A DNA stretch of 64,000 nt from Vibrio sp. 10N.261.45.E2. GTDB taxonomy: Bacteria > Pseudomonadota > Gammaproteobacteria > Enterobacterales > Vibrionaceae. Position 1 is the stretch's first letter. Every line of letters starts with the position of its first letter. This document shows, piece after piece, positions 52,181 to 61,910 of the stretch. The notes under the pieces were generated by a model, which had not been told where the DNA came from, did no database searches, and was given only the letters and a program-made list of their open reading frames with translations. Position numbers and translations under genes: made by a program. The stretch is from contig NZ_MCZZ01000152.1 in assembly GCF_002875705.1 (NCBI RefSeq), forward strand, positions 1-64,000. The letters run 5' to 3'.

Positions 52181-53614
52181 ATGTTGTTCGATACGATAAT
52201 CAAAAATGTAGAGGTGTTTGACGGCACCGGCGAACAATCGTTTTGTGCCGATGTAGCAATCCGTGATGGAAAAATCGCCGAAATTGGTCAAATCGATCAC
52301 GAAGATTGTGGTCAGTTGATTGAAGGAGCAGGCTTAGCATTGGCTCCTGGATTTATCGATGTACACACACATGACGATACCAACGTAATTCGTTACCCAG
52401 ACTGCCTGCCTAAGATCAGCCAAGGTGTCACAACCGTGATTGTTGGCAACTGTGGCATCAGCGCATCTCCGACCGTTTTGGCTGGAGATCCACCAGACCC
52501 AATGAATCTTTTAGGTGCGCAGGCTGATTTCAAATACCCAACCTTTGAGGCGTATGCACAAGCGGTAGAGCGGGCTCAACCTGCAGTAAACGTAGCAGCG
52601 TTAGTTGGCCACACTACACTGCGCAATCAAGTGATGGATGATCTACAACGCACCGCAAGCGAAGATGAGATTGCAGCGATGCAAAACAACCTTGATTTAG
52701 CGATGGCGCAAGGTGCATTAGGTTTGAGCTCAGGTTTGGCTTATGCAAGCGCGAAACAAGCAAATGCCAACGAAGTGATGCAGTTAGCAAAAGTGCTGTC
52801 TAGCCACGGCGGCATCTATACCACGCATATGCGTACCGAATTTGAAGAGATCTTAAGCGCGATGGAAGAGGCGTTTGAGACAGGACAATACGCAAAAGTG
52901 CCGGTTGTTATCTCTCACCTTAAATGTGCAGGTGCGGGCAATTGGGGCAGAACCGTTGAAGTGCTTGATTTGATGGACAAGGTCTCTGAGCACCAAGATG
53001 TGTCTTGCGACTGTTATCCATACTCAGCGAGCTCTTCAACATTAGATCTGAAACAGGTGACGGACGATTTCGATATCTTCATCACTTGGTCTGAAGCAAA
53101 GCCAGAACATGCAGGCAAAACGCTTAAGCAGATTGCTGATGAAATGAACCTTCCCCTGATGGAAGCAGCAAAAGCGCTTCAACCAGCGGGCGCGGTTTAT
53201 CACTGCATGGACGAGAACGACGTAAAGCGCGTATTGAAATATAAGCTGACCATGGTCGGTTCCGATGGTTTACCTAATGACCCGCATCCACACCCAAGAC
53301 TGTGGGGCACCTTTCCGAAAGTGTTAGGGCATTACTGTCGAGATGAAAAACTGTTTTCACTGGCGGAAGCGATTCACAAGATGACCGGAATGTCGGCAGA
53401 GCGTTACAACTTATCTGGCCGAGGGGAAGTTCGCTGTGGTGCTTTTGCTGATTTAGTTTTATTTGATCCAAAAAATATTAAAGACACAGCAACATTTGAA
53501 AATCCTATTTCAGTTGCTGAGGGAATAGAAAGCGTATTTGTAAATGGTGAGTTAACTTACCAGCAAGGAAAAGTAAAAAATAATCGTTCAGGCGTTTTTA
53601 TTTACCGAAACTAG
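52181..53614 (+). CDS. N-acyl-D-amino-acid deacylase-like amidohydrolase (proposed GlcNAc-1-acid deacetylase)
   Basis: 477 residues. Metal-dependent amidohydrolase: first metal site in APGFIDVHTHDDTN (about 60-72), GVTTVIVGNCGISASP, TTHMRTEFEE (about 218), VISHLKCAG (about 245), and SDGLPNDPHPHPRLWG (about 365). The C-terminal FADLVLFDPKNIKDTATFENP closes the small beta domain. Database label would be D-aminoacylase. N-acetyl removal from 2-acetamido-2-deoxygluconate, whose C1-C2 mimics a D-amino acid, fits the cluster (inference). First gene of the rightward run. Confidence 0.85.
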   Translation: MLFDTIIKNVEVFDGTGEQSFCADVAIRDGKIAEIGQIDHEDCGQLIEGAGLALAPGFIDVHTHDDTNVIRYPDCLPKISQGVTTVIVGNCGISASPTVLAGDPPDPMNLLGAQADFKYPTFEAYAQAVERAQPAVNVAALVGHTTLRNQVMDDLQRTASEDEIAAMQNNLDLAMAQGALGLSSGLAYASAKQANANEVMQLAKVLSSHGGIYTTHMRTEFEEILSAMEEAFETGQYAKVPVVISHLKCAGAGNWGRTVEVLDLMDKVSEHQDVSCDCYPYSASSSTLDLKQVTDDFDIFITWSEAKPEHAGKTLKQIADEMNLPLMEAAKALQPAGAVYHCMDENDVKRVLKYKLTMVGSDGLPNDPHPHPRLWGTFPKVLGHYCRDEKLFSLAEAIHKMTGMSAERYNLSGRGEVRCGAFADLVLFDPKNIKDTATFENPISVAEGIESVFVNGELTYQQGKVKNNRSGVFIYRN

Positions 53615-53717
53615 ATTTTAATTATCAAATTAAATTTACGGTAAATATAAAACGGTGAATTAATTTAAATATATTGGAAAAGAACCAATATTATCTATAA
53701 AGAAGTGGAGTTAAAAA

Positions 53718-54110
53718 ATGACTATTAAACGTTACGGTGTTGAAGGCGGTACTGGTACAGGCGGACAACATTTACCATTTGCACGCGCAACTGAAGCGGG
53801 TGGTTTCCTGTACGTTTCTGGCCAGACACCGATGACAGATGGTGAAGTGGTTGAGGGTGGCATTGTTGACCAGTCTCGCCTAGCGATCCAAAACTGTGTC
53901 GATATCATGACTGAAGCGGGTTACGGCCTAGAAGACGTAATGCACGTAAAGGTTGTGCTAACGGATTCTCGTTACTTCCAATCTTTTAATAAGGTATTCA
54001 AAGAGTTCTTCGGTGCCAACCCACCGGCGCGTATCTGCATGGTCTGTGACCTAGTCGTAGACGTGAAAGTTGAAGTAGATGTGACTTGCTACCGCGCTGA
54101 TCGCGTTTAG
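53718..54110 (+). CDS. RidA family enamine/imine deaminase
   Basis: 130 residues. YjgF/RidA fold with FLYVSGQTPM (about 30-39), LAIQNCVDIMTEAGYGLEDVMHVKVVL, and the active-site Arg105 in ANPPARICMV. RidA proteins hydrolyse reactive 2-aminoacrylate-type intermediates released by PLP deaminases, matching the deaminase in this cluster. A good ribosome site (GTGGAG) precedes the ATG. Placed 103 bases after the deacylase in the same direction. Confidence 0.92.
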   Translation: MTIKRYGVEGGTGTGGQHLPFARATEAGGFLYVSGQTPMTDGEVVEGGIVDQSRLAIQNCVDIMTEAGYGLEDVMHVKVVLTDSRYFQSFNKVFKEFFGANPPARICMVCDLVVDVKVEVDVTCYRADRV

Positions 54111-54139
54111 TTATAACCCAATCACAATAACCTACTTAG

Positions 54140-54185
54140 AGAGTATTAGGGCGTAGTTATCCCTGTTATTATTCCTTAATACTCT
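54140..54185. other. Hairpin between the RidA and symporter genes
   Basis: 9-bp arms AGAGTATTA (54140-54148) and TAATACTCT (54177-54185) with a 28-base loop and no clear U-run. Possible attenuator or processing site; weak evidence. Confidence 0.3.
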
Positions 54186-54315
54186 CACCCTACATTTATA
54201 AAAATTACTTTAATTAAAAAAATCAAATAAATGAAGTAATTATATGAAATATAAAATGAATGAATCATAAATAAAAGTTCAGGAATGAGCTTAATATTTC
54301 ACTGAGAGGTGTCAA

Positions 54316-55827
54316 ATGAACAGCACACTTTTTCTTACAGGCTTCGGCGTGTACGTATTATTTTTAATTTGGTTAGGCTGGTTTGTCTCGCGTAATCAAA
54401 AATCTGGCGAAGATTTCTTATTAGGTGGCCGTGGCCTACCGTTATTCTTAGTTCTGGGTACAACCGTTGCGACTATGGTCGGCACGGGTTCTAGTATGGG
54501 TGCGGTTGGCTTCGGCTACGCGAATGGCTGGGCTGGTGCTCTTTACGGAATTGGCGGTGCTATCGGCATCCTATTGCTGGCACTATGGTTCGCTCCAGTT
54601 CATAAGCTGAACTTCATGACGATGAGTGAAGAGTTGGCGTACTACGTAGGCGCTAACCGAATCGTAAAAAACGTGGTTGGTCTGCTTATCTTTATCGCTT
54701 CAATCGGTTGGTTGGGTGCGCATATTCTAGGTGGCGGTATGTACCTAGCTTGGATTGCTGACATCGACCTTAACCTTGCGAAAATCATTATTGCTGCAGC
54801 ATTCACTATTTACGTGGTGATCGGTGGTTACACAGCGGTTGTATGGACCGATACTATCCAAGCTATCATCCTTTTTGCTGGCTTTATCTTGATGGCAGTT
54901 ATGTCTGTTGATCACATTGGTGGCATGGATAACCTTTACGCTGCGATGGACCCTGCTGCTACAAGCTTTTTAGCAATCGATAAACTGGGCATTCTGCCTG
55001 CTGTGTCTCTGGCTGTGGTTATCGGTGTGGGTGTACTAGCGACGCCTTCATTCCGTCAACGTATCTACTCAGGTAAAGACGTTAAAACCATTCGTCGCTC
55101 ATTTGTGGCATCGGGTGTGTTGTACCTTTTCTTCTCAATTATCCCAGCAATCATCGGTATGGCTGCACATGCAATCGACCCAACGCTGGATAACCCGAAC
55201 TTCTCGTTCCCTTACATCGCAGCAACGGTTCTTCCGGTTGGCGTTGGCATGATTGTTCTTATCGCAGGTCTTTCTGCAACCATGTCGAGCGCAAGCTCAG
55301 ATGCAATTGCGGGTGTGTCTATCCTACTGCGTGATGTTTACGTGATGTTCACAGGCCGCGTACCAAATAAAGAATCAATGTTGAACTACTCTCGCTTGGC
55401 TCTGATTGTGGTGATTGGTTTCGCACTGTTGTTCGCACTGACGTCAAACGACATTATTGGCTACATCACTAAGATGATTTCAACGGTTATGTCGGGCATG
55501 TTCGTGTGCGGTATGTTGGGTAAATTCTGGAAACGCTACAACTGGCAAGGTGCGCTTGCAACACTAGCGGGTGCTTCTGTGGCTTCATTTGTAGTGATGC
55601 TAAACGCTGATTACACGGCATTCTGGGGTAACCCTGTAATTCCTTCATGTCTGTTTGCTCTGGTAGCAGGTGTGGCAGTGAGTCTATGTACTCCGGCTAA
55701 CCAAGTCACACCAGAAATGGCACAAGCGATTCTTGATGATGAGCGTGCTCTGATGGAGATGGAAATGTCTGAATCAGGTGTACTTGAAGAAGCAACATCT
55801 CAACGCCCTGCAAATCAAACAAGCTAA
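54316..55827 (+). CDS. Sodium/solute symporter (SSS family), proposed sugar-acid importer
   Basis: 503 residues, about 13 membrane helices. SSS signatures: GEDFLLGGRGLPLFLVLGTTVATMVGTGSSMGAVGFGYANG near the N-terminus (key part TMVGTGSSMG), YVVIGGYTAVVWTD in helix 5, and GLSATMSSASSDAIAGVSILLRDVY. It is distantly related to PutP earlier in the window. Its place between RidA and the KDG kinase points to uptake of GlcNAc-1-acid or a related oxidised amino sugar released in the periplasm (inference). Confidence 0.88.
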   Translation: MNSTLFLTGFGVYVLFLIWLGWFVSRNQKSGEDFLLGGRGLPLFLVLGTTVATMVGTGSSMGAVGFGYANGWAGALYGIGGAIGILLLALWFAPVHKLNFMTMSEELAYYVGANRIVKNVVGLLIFIASIGWLGAHILGGGMYLAWIADIDLNLAKIIIAAAFTIYVVIGGYTAVVWTDTIQAIILFAGFILMAVMSVDHIGGMDNLYAAMDPAATSFLAIDKLGILPAVSLAVVIGVGVLATPSFRQRIYSGKDVKTIRRSFVASGVLYLFFSIIPAIIGMAAHAIDPTLDNPNFSFPYIAATVLPVGVGMIVLIAGLSATMSSASSDAIAGVSILLRDVYVMFTGRVPNKESMLNYSRLALIVVIGFALLFALTSNDIIGYITKMISTVMSGMFVCGMLGKFWKRYNWQGALATLAGASVASFVVMLNADYTAFWGNPVIPSCLFALVAGVAVSLCTPANQVTPEMAQAILDDERALMEMEMSESGVLEEATSQRPANQTS

Positions 55828-55858
55828 ATTCAGCCTCCACAATCGGTTTGCTTAATTC

Positions 55859-55882
55859 AGGTCCTACTTAGCGGTAGGACCT
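55859..55882 (+). terminator. Hairpin after the symporter gene
   Basis: 9-bp arms AGGTCCTAC and GTAGGACCT followed by only a short pyrimidine run. Probably a partial terminator or attenuator before the kinase gene. Confidence 0.5.
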
Positions 55883-55921
55883 TCTTCCACAGTAATTTAT
55901 CTCTCTATTTTAGGATCTGCT

Positions 55922-56890
55922 ATGCCTGCATCTTCTAATTTCAATATTGTTTTCTTTGGCGAGTGTATGGTCGAAATCAGCGGCTCTCCATTAACCAAAA
56001 AGTTTGGTGGTGACACGCTCAACACCGCGCTTTACCTTTCTCGCTTAACCCAACATCAAAATCTCTCTGTGCATTACGCGACAGGACTCGGTAGCGATGA
56101 ACTGTCTCAAAATATGATTGATGGTTGGCAGCTAGAAGGTATTCAAACCCATTTCGTTGAGCGTATTCCAAACAAGTTGCCCGGTTTATACATGGTAGAA
56201 ACCGATGAAACGGGTGAGCGACACTTTCATTACTGGCGTAGCGACGCAGCAGTAAAATTCTACTTTCAAATCGATAACTTAAACAAGCAAGCCGATGACC
56301 TGAATAAGCTCGAAATCGCTCTGATAGAGAAACAAGTCGACGCGGTTTATATCAGCGGTATCAGTATCGCGATTTTAGATGACGCCTCACGTGAGCGCTT
56401 ATTCAAAGCCATTAGCGTGTTCTCAAATCAAGGCGGCAAGGTGATTTTTGACAATAACTATCGCCCGCAGCTTTGGAGCACCGAGCAAGCTCAGCACTGG
56501 TACGCCAAGTTACTCCCATTGGTAGACATCGCGCTGATTACTGAAGACGACGATCTGCTAGTTTGGGGTAATTCGGAGAGTGTCCAACAACGCTGCCTTC
56601 GCTTAGGCTGCCAAGAGATCGTCATCAAACGTGGCTGTGAGCCATGCAAGATTGTTCAAGTTGAACAGGACGATGTTGTTGAGAGTTATGTCTCAGCGAC
56701 TCGTGTTTCTAACGTGGTCGACACCTGCGCTGCGGGTGACTCTTTTGCCGCGGGTTATCTGGCGGCGCGTCTTACAGGTGAGAGCGCCATCGAGGCTGCT
56801 AAACTCGGCCACCAACTGGCTTCTACCGTTATTCAATATTCAGGCGCCATTATCCCGGTAAGCGCTATGAACCACTTAATCAAAAAATAG
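55922..56890 (+). CDS. kdgK: PfkB-family sugar kinase, 2-keto-3-deoxygluconate kinase type
   Basis: 322 residues. Ribokinase fold: FFGECMVEISG and KKFGGDTLNTALYLSRL at the start (KdgK-type substrate loop), FDNNYRPQLWS in the middle, and the anion hole with catalytic Asp DTCAAGDSFAAGYLAARL near residue 270. It phosphorylates KDG to KDPG. The KDPG aldolase gene follows after 20 bases. Confidence 0.9.
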   Translation: MPASSNFNIVFFGECMVEISGSPLTKKFGGDTLNTALYLSRLTQHQNLSVHYATGLGSDELSQNMIDGWQLEGIQTHFVERIPNKLPGLYMVETDETGERHFHYWRSDAAVKFYFQIDNLNKQADDLNKLEIALIEKQVDAVYISGISIAILDDASRERLFKAISVFSNQGGKVIFDNNYRPQLWSTEQAQHWYAKLLPLVDIALITEDDDLLVWGNSESVQQRCLRLGCQEIVIKRGCEPCKIVQVEQDDVVESYVSATRVSNVVDTCAAGDSFAAGYLAARLTGESAIEAAKLGHQLASTVIQYSGAIIPVSAMNHLIKK

Positions 56891-56910
56891 AAAGATAAAG
56901 CGAAATTATT

Positions 56911-57540
56911 ATGTCTCAAGAAATGATCAACACACTTAAGCAATTCAAAGTTATCCCTGTTATTCAAATCAACAAGGTGGAACACGCGATTCCACTAGCA
57001 AAAGTGTTAGTAGAAAACGGCCTACCAGTCGCAGAAGTGACGTTCCGTACCGAAGCGGCAGCGGATTCGATTCGTGCGATGCGTGATGCCTACCCAGAGA
57101 TGTGTATCGGTGCTGGCACAGTATTAACCCCTGAGCAGATCGATCTTGCGAAAGAGGCGGGCAGTGAGTTCATCGTAGCGCCAGGTTTGAATCCAAACAC
57201 GGTTAAACGCTGCCAAGAGATCGGCATGCCAATCGTTCCGGGCGTAAACAACCCAAGCCAAGTAGAGCAAGCGCTGGAGCTTGGCCTTAACTTCTTGAAG
57301 TTCTTCCCAGCAGAAGCGTCTGGTGGCATCAACATGGTGAAATCTTTGCTAGCACCTTACGTTGATGTGTCTTTGATGCCAACGGGCGGTATCGGCAAAC
57401 ACAACGTTAATGATTACCTAGCGGTCGATCGCGTGGTCTGTTGCGGTGGAACGTGGATGGTTTCTCCAAAGATGATTGAGAACGAGCAATGGGATCAGAT
57501 TGCAGTATTGGTTCGTGAAGCGGTTGAGTTGGTTAGCTAG
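56911..57540 (+). CDS. eda: KDPG aldolase (2-dehydro-3-deoxy-phosphogluconate / 4-hydroxy-2-oxoglutarate aldolase)
   Basis: 209 residues. Class I aldolase: AEVTFRTEAAADSIRAM (catalytic Glu region), CIGAGTVLTPEQIDLAKEAGSEFIVAPGLN, and the Schiff-base Lys in NFLKFFPAEASGG (about 131). It splits KDPG into pyruvate and glyceraldehyde-3-phosphate. The KdgK-Eda pair is the end of the proposed route. A second eda copy is normal in vibrios for Entner-Doudoroff use, so this one is probably pathway-specific. Confidence 0.93.
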   Translation: MSQEMINTLKQFKVIPVIQINKVEHAIPLAKVLVENGLPVAEVTFRTEAAADSIRAMRDAYPEMCIGAGTVLTPEQIDLAKEAGSEFIVAPGLNPNTVKRCQEIGMPIVPGVNNPSQVEQALELGLNFLKFFPAEASGGINMVKSLLAPYVDVSLMPTGGIGKHNVNDYLAVDRVVCCGGTWMVSPKMIENEQWDQIAVLVREAVELVS

Positions 57541-57549
57541 TAATAAGTT

Positions 57550-57594
57550 TGTGAGCTCATTCGTTTTTAACAGGCGATAGGCTTTGAGCTCACA
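57550..57594. other. Inverted repeat upstream of the hexosaminidase gene
   Basis: 10-bp arms TGTGAGCTCA (57550-57559) and TGAGCTCACA (57585-57594) with a 25-base spacer and no U-run. It could be a hairpin or a pair of operator sites; it differs from the 52069 palindrome after TGTGA. Confidence 0.4.
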
Positions 57595-57681
57595 GTAAAC
57601 AACAGCAGTGGCTGAAGGTTCTGTTTTGTGAATTGCCTCCGATAAACAAAACAGAACGCCCGTTATATAGGAAAACTAATA

Positions 57682-60132
57682 ATGAAAAAAACTATATTGT
57701 CTCTATTGATTTCAGGTTCAGTAGTGTCCCCAATGGCGTTAGCAATGGCTCCAAATACCGATCTAAATTTAATGCCGTACCCACAAACTGTCGAGCTACA
57801 AGCTGGGCAAGTTAAGGTCGACGGTAATTTCAAGGTTTACATCAAAGGCTTTAACTCTGACCGCGTTGAATACACCGCAAAACGCTTTATCGACCGCCTT
57901 GAACGTCAAACTGGCGTGCCGATTTTAAACTGGCAGGTTGATAGTGCAGACAAAGCGAACCTGATCATTGATATCGACGCAGCGCCAAAGTCCGAAGTAC
58001 AGAATATCGACTCTGTTGAGTCTTATAAGATTACAACTCAAGGTGAACAAATAACGCTGAGCGCACCAAGCCCTTACGGTGCGATTCACGGCATCGAAAC
58101 TCTTTTACAGCTCGTTGAAACGACGGCGACTGGCTACCACATTCCTGCTGTTACAATTGTCGATGAGCCTCGTTTCCGCTGGCGTGGTGTTTCTTACGAT
58201 ACCTCGCGTCACTTCATTGAATTCGATGTGCTGATTCGTCAACTAGACGCGATGGCTTCTGCGAAGATGAACGTCTTCCATTGGCACTTCTGGGACGACC
58301 AAGGTATCCGTATTCAAACGGAATCTTGGCCGCGTCTTTGGTCTGAAACTGCTGATGGTAACTACTACACCAAAGACCAAGTTCGTTACCTAGTCGAATA
58401 TGCTCGTAATCTTGGTATTCGTGTGATCCCTGAAGTCTCGCTGCCAGGTCACTCTTCTGCTGTCGCACACGCGTACCCACGCTTGATGTCTGGCGGAGAA
58501 GGTCAAAGCTACGAACAAGAACGTGGCTGGGGCGTATTTGAGCCATTGATGGATCCACTGAACCCAGAACTTTATGAAATGCTGGGCGACGTATTTGATG
58601 AGGTGACAGAACTCTTTCCAGATGAATACTTCCACATTGGTGGCGATGAGCCGAACTATGCGCAGTGGAAAAACAGCGAAAAGCACCAGCAGTTCATTGA
58701 AGAGATCAATATCGATGGCGAGCGTGGCTTGCAGTCTTACCTCAACGTAAAAGTTGAAAAGATGCTGGAAGAGCGCGGCAAGAAGATGACCGGCTGGGAT
58801 GAGATTTGGCATAAAGATCTGCCGACTTCAATCGTGATTCAAAGCTGGCAGGGACACGACAGTATTGGTCGTGCGGCGAAAGAGGGCTATCCAGGTATCC
58901 TTTCTACGGGTTATTACTTAGACCAACCTCAGCCTACCAGTTACCACTACCGCAATGACCCAATGCCAACTGGCATCAAGGTTGACGATGAGCTGCACAG
59001 TGGTGAGAAGTTCGTGACTTACCAATGGCAAAAGCCTCGCTCTAAAGGCAGCCCACGTAAGGGAACGCTTACTATCATTGAGGCAAAAGATGGCACTTTC
59101 CGTGCGTTCAGTGATTACAACGGCAAGTCTCGTGAAGAGATCTACATCCTTGATTATGTGCCGGGTAAAACCTTTGTCGGCCACTTCGATAACTTCATGT
59201 CGTACACCGAGTTCAACTTGAACCTCAATCCAAATGGGTTCTCAGAGGGCAGCTACCAATTGATTGGTAACGTACGCTGGCCAACTACAGGTGAAGTGAT
59301 TGCGAGCAGCGATGTAGAAGGCAGCGTAATTCCTGAGCCAAATGGTGGCTACCCTGCGGAGCTAACCGACAAAGAAAAAGAGCTGATTTTAGGTGGCGAG
59401 ATCACCATGTGGCTAGAGAACAAAGACAGCCTTACGGTAGAAAACTACCTATGGCCTCGTAGCTACGCGATTGCAGAACGTTTTTGGTCGGATGCTGAAC
59501 TGACTGATGAACGCAGCATGTACAAACGTATGAAAGCGATGGACACATGGTCGGAAATCTCTGTAGGCCTGCGTCATCACGCGGATGCCGATATGTTGCT
59601 GAAGCGTATTGCCAAAGGTCAAGACATCCAAGATCTGCGTGTTCTTTCAAAGTACATCGAGCCAGCCCAGTACTACGCGCGTAACTGGGAGAAGTGGAAC
59701 TCAACAGAGCCTAAAGGCACTTTGTACAGTCAATACGAGCGCTTAAACCGCTTCGTGGATGCGCTGCCAGTGGAAAGCTACGCAGTGTATGAGATGCAAG
59801 ATTTGGTCAATGAAGTGGCGACAGGTAATCAGCAGGCGCTAGAGCAACTTGCAGAGCATTATCAGCAAGCAAAATTGGCTGCACTAGCGGCGGAAACTAT
59901 CTTCGCTGGCAACGTGTCTTCGGTAGAGACTGTAATCGTTGCAGAGAAAACGGTCGAAGTTGCAGACTTGGCGTTAACCTTGATTGCTAAAGCGCAAGCA
60001 GGCGAGAAGGTGCGAGAAGCCGATGTGAATGCCTACCAAGCAATACTGTCTGATTCAGCGAAGATCTACGATGAATCTATCATCGCGATTGTTCGCCCAA
60101 CAGAACTATTGTTGAAGCAGTTAGCTGAGTAA
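57682..60132 (+). CDS. Secreted GH20 beta-N-acetylhexosaminidase
   Basis: 816 residues with a signal peptide (cleavage after MALA, about residue 21). GH20 N-terminal domain (about 25-160), then the catalytic barrel with FRWRGVSYDTSRHFI (about 165), MNVFHWHFWDDQGIRI (about 196) and the catalytic Asp322-Glu323 in FHIGGDEPNY, plus TGWDEIWHK and VIQSWQG. An inserted segment (about 400-545) splits the barrel before GGEITMWLEN. A helical C-terminal part follows. No lipobox, so it is periplasmic or exported. It would release GlcNAc and the oxidised end sugar from chitooligosaccharides. Confidence 0.93.
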   Translation: MKKTILSLLISGSVVSPMALAMAPNTDLNLMPYPQTVELQAGQVKVDGNFKVYIKGFNSDRVEYTAKRFIDRLERQTGVPILNWQVDSADKANLIIDIDAAPKSEVQNIDSVESYKITTQGEQITLSAPSPYGAIHGIETLLQLVETTATGYHIPAVTIVDEPRFRWRGVSYDTSRHFIEFDVLIRQLDAMASAKMNVFHWHFWDDQGIRIQTESWPRLWSETADGNYYTKDQVRYLVEYARNLGIRVIPEVSLPGHSSAVAHAYPRLMSGGEGQSYEQERGWGVFEPLMDPLNPELYEMLGDVFDEVTELFPDEYFHIGGDEPNYAQWKNSEKHQQFIEEINIDGERGLQSYLNVKVEKMLEERGKKMTGWDEIWHKDLPTSIVIQSWQGHDSIGRAAKEGYPGILSTGYYLDQPQPTSYHYRNDPMPTGIKVDDELHSGEKFVTYQWQKPRSKGSPRKGTLTIIEAKDGTFRAFSDYNGKSREEIYILDYVPGKTFVGHFDNFMSYTEFNLNLNPNGFSEGSYQLIGNVRWPTTGEVIASSDVEGSVIPEPNGGYPAELTDKEKELILGGEITMWLENKDSLTVENYLWPRSYAIAERFWSDAELTDERSMYKRMKAMDTWSEISVGLRHHADADMLLKRIAKGQDIQDLRVLSKYIEPAQYYARNWEKWNSTEPKGTLYSQYERLNRFVDALPVESYAVYEMQDLVNEVATGNQQALEQLAEHYQQAKLAALAAETIFAGNVSSVETVIVAEKTVEVADLALTLIAKAQAGEKVREADVNAYQAILSDSAKIYDESIIAIVRPTELLLKQLAE

Positions 60133-60176
60133 GCCGTTAACGGATTAGCTAACAAGTCACACGCCAATGAGTGAAT

Positions 60177-60205
60177 CAAAACCGCCCTCTGTGGGCGGTT
60201 TTTTA
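60177..60205. terminator. Bidirectional terminator after the hexosaminidase gene
   Basis: 9-bp arms AAACCGCCC (60179-60187) and GGGCGGTTT (60193-60201) followed by a T-run, between convergent genes. Confidence 0.88.
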
Positions 60206-60251
60206 GTTTTTGCTGTGTTTGCTCGGATTAATTATTAGTTAGCAACCAACC

Positions 60252-61808
60252 TTACAACCAATCCGGGATAAAGTTAGTGACGATGGTGACATCGCTAAAG
60301 TTACGGTAGCCACGCACCATGATGTTGAATTCCCCCGCAGGCATGTCTAACACACACTGTTCGTTGCTGCTGTTCTGGTATGGACGACAATCGTAGCTCG
60401 CTTTCGATACGGTACCATTGTGTTTGACATAAAGGTCGGCATCGCCACTTCGAGGGCCTGTTAATGTCACCGTTAACTGACCTGCACTTTCCGTTGTAAA
60501 CGTGAAGAACTGCTCTTCACCATATCCTGCAGTAAGTCCTTCAACCGGCACGTCATTTTGTAGCTCTTTAGGGCCAGCACCGGGCGAATCAAGGCTGGTT
60601 TCGACAAGGTAAGCAATGGCTAGTTTGGCGAACTTTGTCGCGTGTGTTGCGGTTGGGTCAGAGTTTTCCAAAGTATCGTGCTGAGTATGAATGTGTGGGT
60701 TGTAATCGTTGAACATGCTCTCGAATGGCATGGCAGCTGGGTAGCCAACATTGTGCCAAGAGGCGTGGTCAGAACAGGCATAGCCACAATCATCGAAACC
60801 GTAACTGATCTCACTAGCGTAAGTGTCGATCAGCTCGCTCAAGTAGGCGGTTAAGTTACTGTCGGTATAGTCTGTGATGAAGGTGATATCATGCGCCGAA
60901 CCGTTGTAGTTGGTCATGTCTAATTGCAGTACCGACACAACATTTGCTTGCTCGTTTCGTAATGCGTTGGCGACATCTTGTGAGCCGCGCAGTCCTACTT
61001 CTTCTGCGGCATAGCCATAGAACTTGATAGTTTTATCTGGCTGAATACCGCTCACTATCATCAGACGAAGCGACTCTGTTACCGTAGCAATGCCAGACGC
61101 ATCATCATCGGCTCCTGGCGAGATAGTGCCTTCGCTTGTCCAAGATCCAACAGTCGAATCAAGGTGTCCGCCAACAACGACGATTTCCTCTGGATATTTA
61201 GCGCCAAGCAGTGTCACTTCAACGGATTTCTGCGGATATTCGGCATGTGTGATTTGACGTGCAGACGCATACGGCACATCTTTAATTTCTGTTTCCCAAC
61301 GTTCTAAAAGCCAATCTGAAGCAGCGACACCAGTAGAAGTAGTATAAAAACGGTTGGTGAAGTTGGTTAGGTTTTCGATGGTCGTGACCATGTTGTTCGG
61401 CTCGACCTGAGCAAGCAAGTCATTCACCGTATCTTGATGGCTGATCACCGGCTTTTCGAAGCTGCTCATTGTCAATGGCATAGCAGCGGCTTTGAGTGCG
61501 CTTGCTTTGTCTTCGTGCACCATGTAGCCACCACAACGGTGAGTTTCTTCGTGCATGTGGCTGGACAGTTTAGCGAGCTCTTTCTGGTTGATTTTCGCGA
61601 CGATGGAATGCTTGTTCCCCGTCACGCTTGGGTAAACTGTTGCGCCGTGCTGAGTCATTATATGCTGTGCGTCAGCATCAGTGGTAATCCAAACCTCTTC
61701 GTTCGCTGGTGGTGTGATGCCCTGGGATGCGTAAGCCGAAGTACTGTTGATTAAGGCTAAAGAGCCTCCGAGTACAGCCAAAGCTAGCATACTTTTTTGA
61801 ATAGCCAT
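60252..61808 (-). CDS. Secreted M28 aminopeptidase (Vibrio leucine aminopeptidase type) with PPC domain
   Basis: 518 residues. Signal peptide (cleavage near AYA, about 27), propeptide, then the M28 catalytic domain with zinc ligands in VVGGHLDST (His, Asp), GADDDASGI, YAAEEVGLRG (Glu pair), LDMTNYNG and CSDHASWHNVGYPA. A C-terminal PPC domain (about 425-510: FFTFTTESAGQLTVTLTGPRSGDADLYVK) is usually removed on maturation. It resembles the di-zinc aminopeptidase of V. proteolyticus. It removes N-terminal hydrophobic residues from peptides outside the cell. AAAGGA precedes the ATG. Confidence 0.93.
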   Translation of the reverse strand: MAIQKSMLALAVLGGSLALINSTSAYASQGITPPANEEVWITTDADAQHIMTQHGATVYPSVTGNKHSIVAKINQKELAKLSSHMHEETHRCGGYMVHEDKASALKAAAMPLTMSSFEKPVISHQDTVNDLLAQVEPNNMVTTIENLTNFTNRFYTTSTGVAASDWLLERWETEIKDVPYASARQITHAEYPQKSVEVTLLGAKYPEEIVVVGGHLDSTVGSWTSEGTISPGADDDASGIATVTESLRLMIVSGIQPDKTIKFYGYAAEEVGLRGSQDVANALRNEQANVVSVLQLDMTNYNGSAHDITFITDYTDSNLTAYLSELIDTYASEISYGFDDCGYACSDHASWHNVGYPAAMPFESMFNDYNPHIHTQHDTLENSDPTATHATKFAKLAIAYLVETSLDSPGAGPKELQNDVPVEGLTAGYGEEQFFTFTTESAGQLTVTLTGPRSGDADLYVKHNGTVSKASYDCRPYQNSSNEQCVLDMPAGEFNIMVRGYRNFSDVTIVTNFIPDWL

Positions 61809-61910
61809 TTGTCGTCCTTTATATGGTGAGTATTGTTATGTTGATTGGTGTGAATTTTGTTTAGTGCGTGGATGTTTTTGTGTAAGTGTTTCATTTTCTA
61901 AACAGATAAC

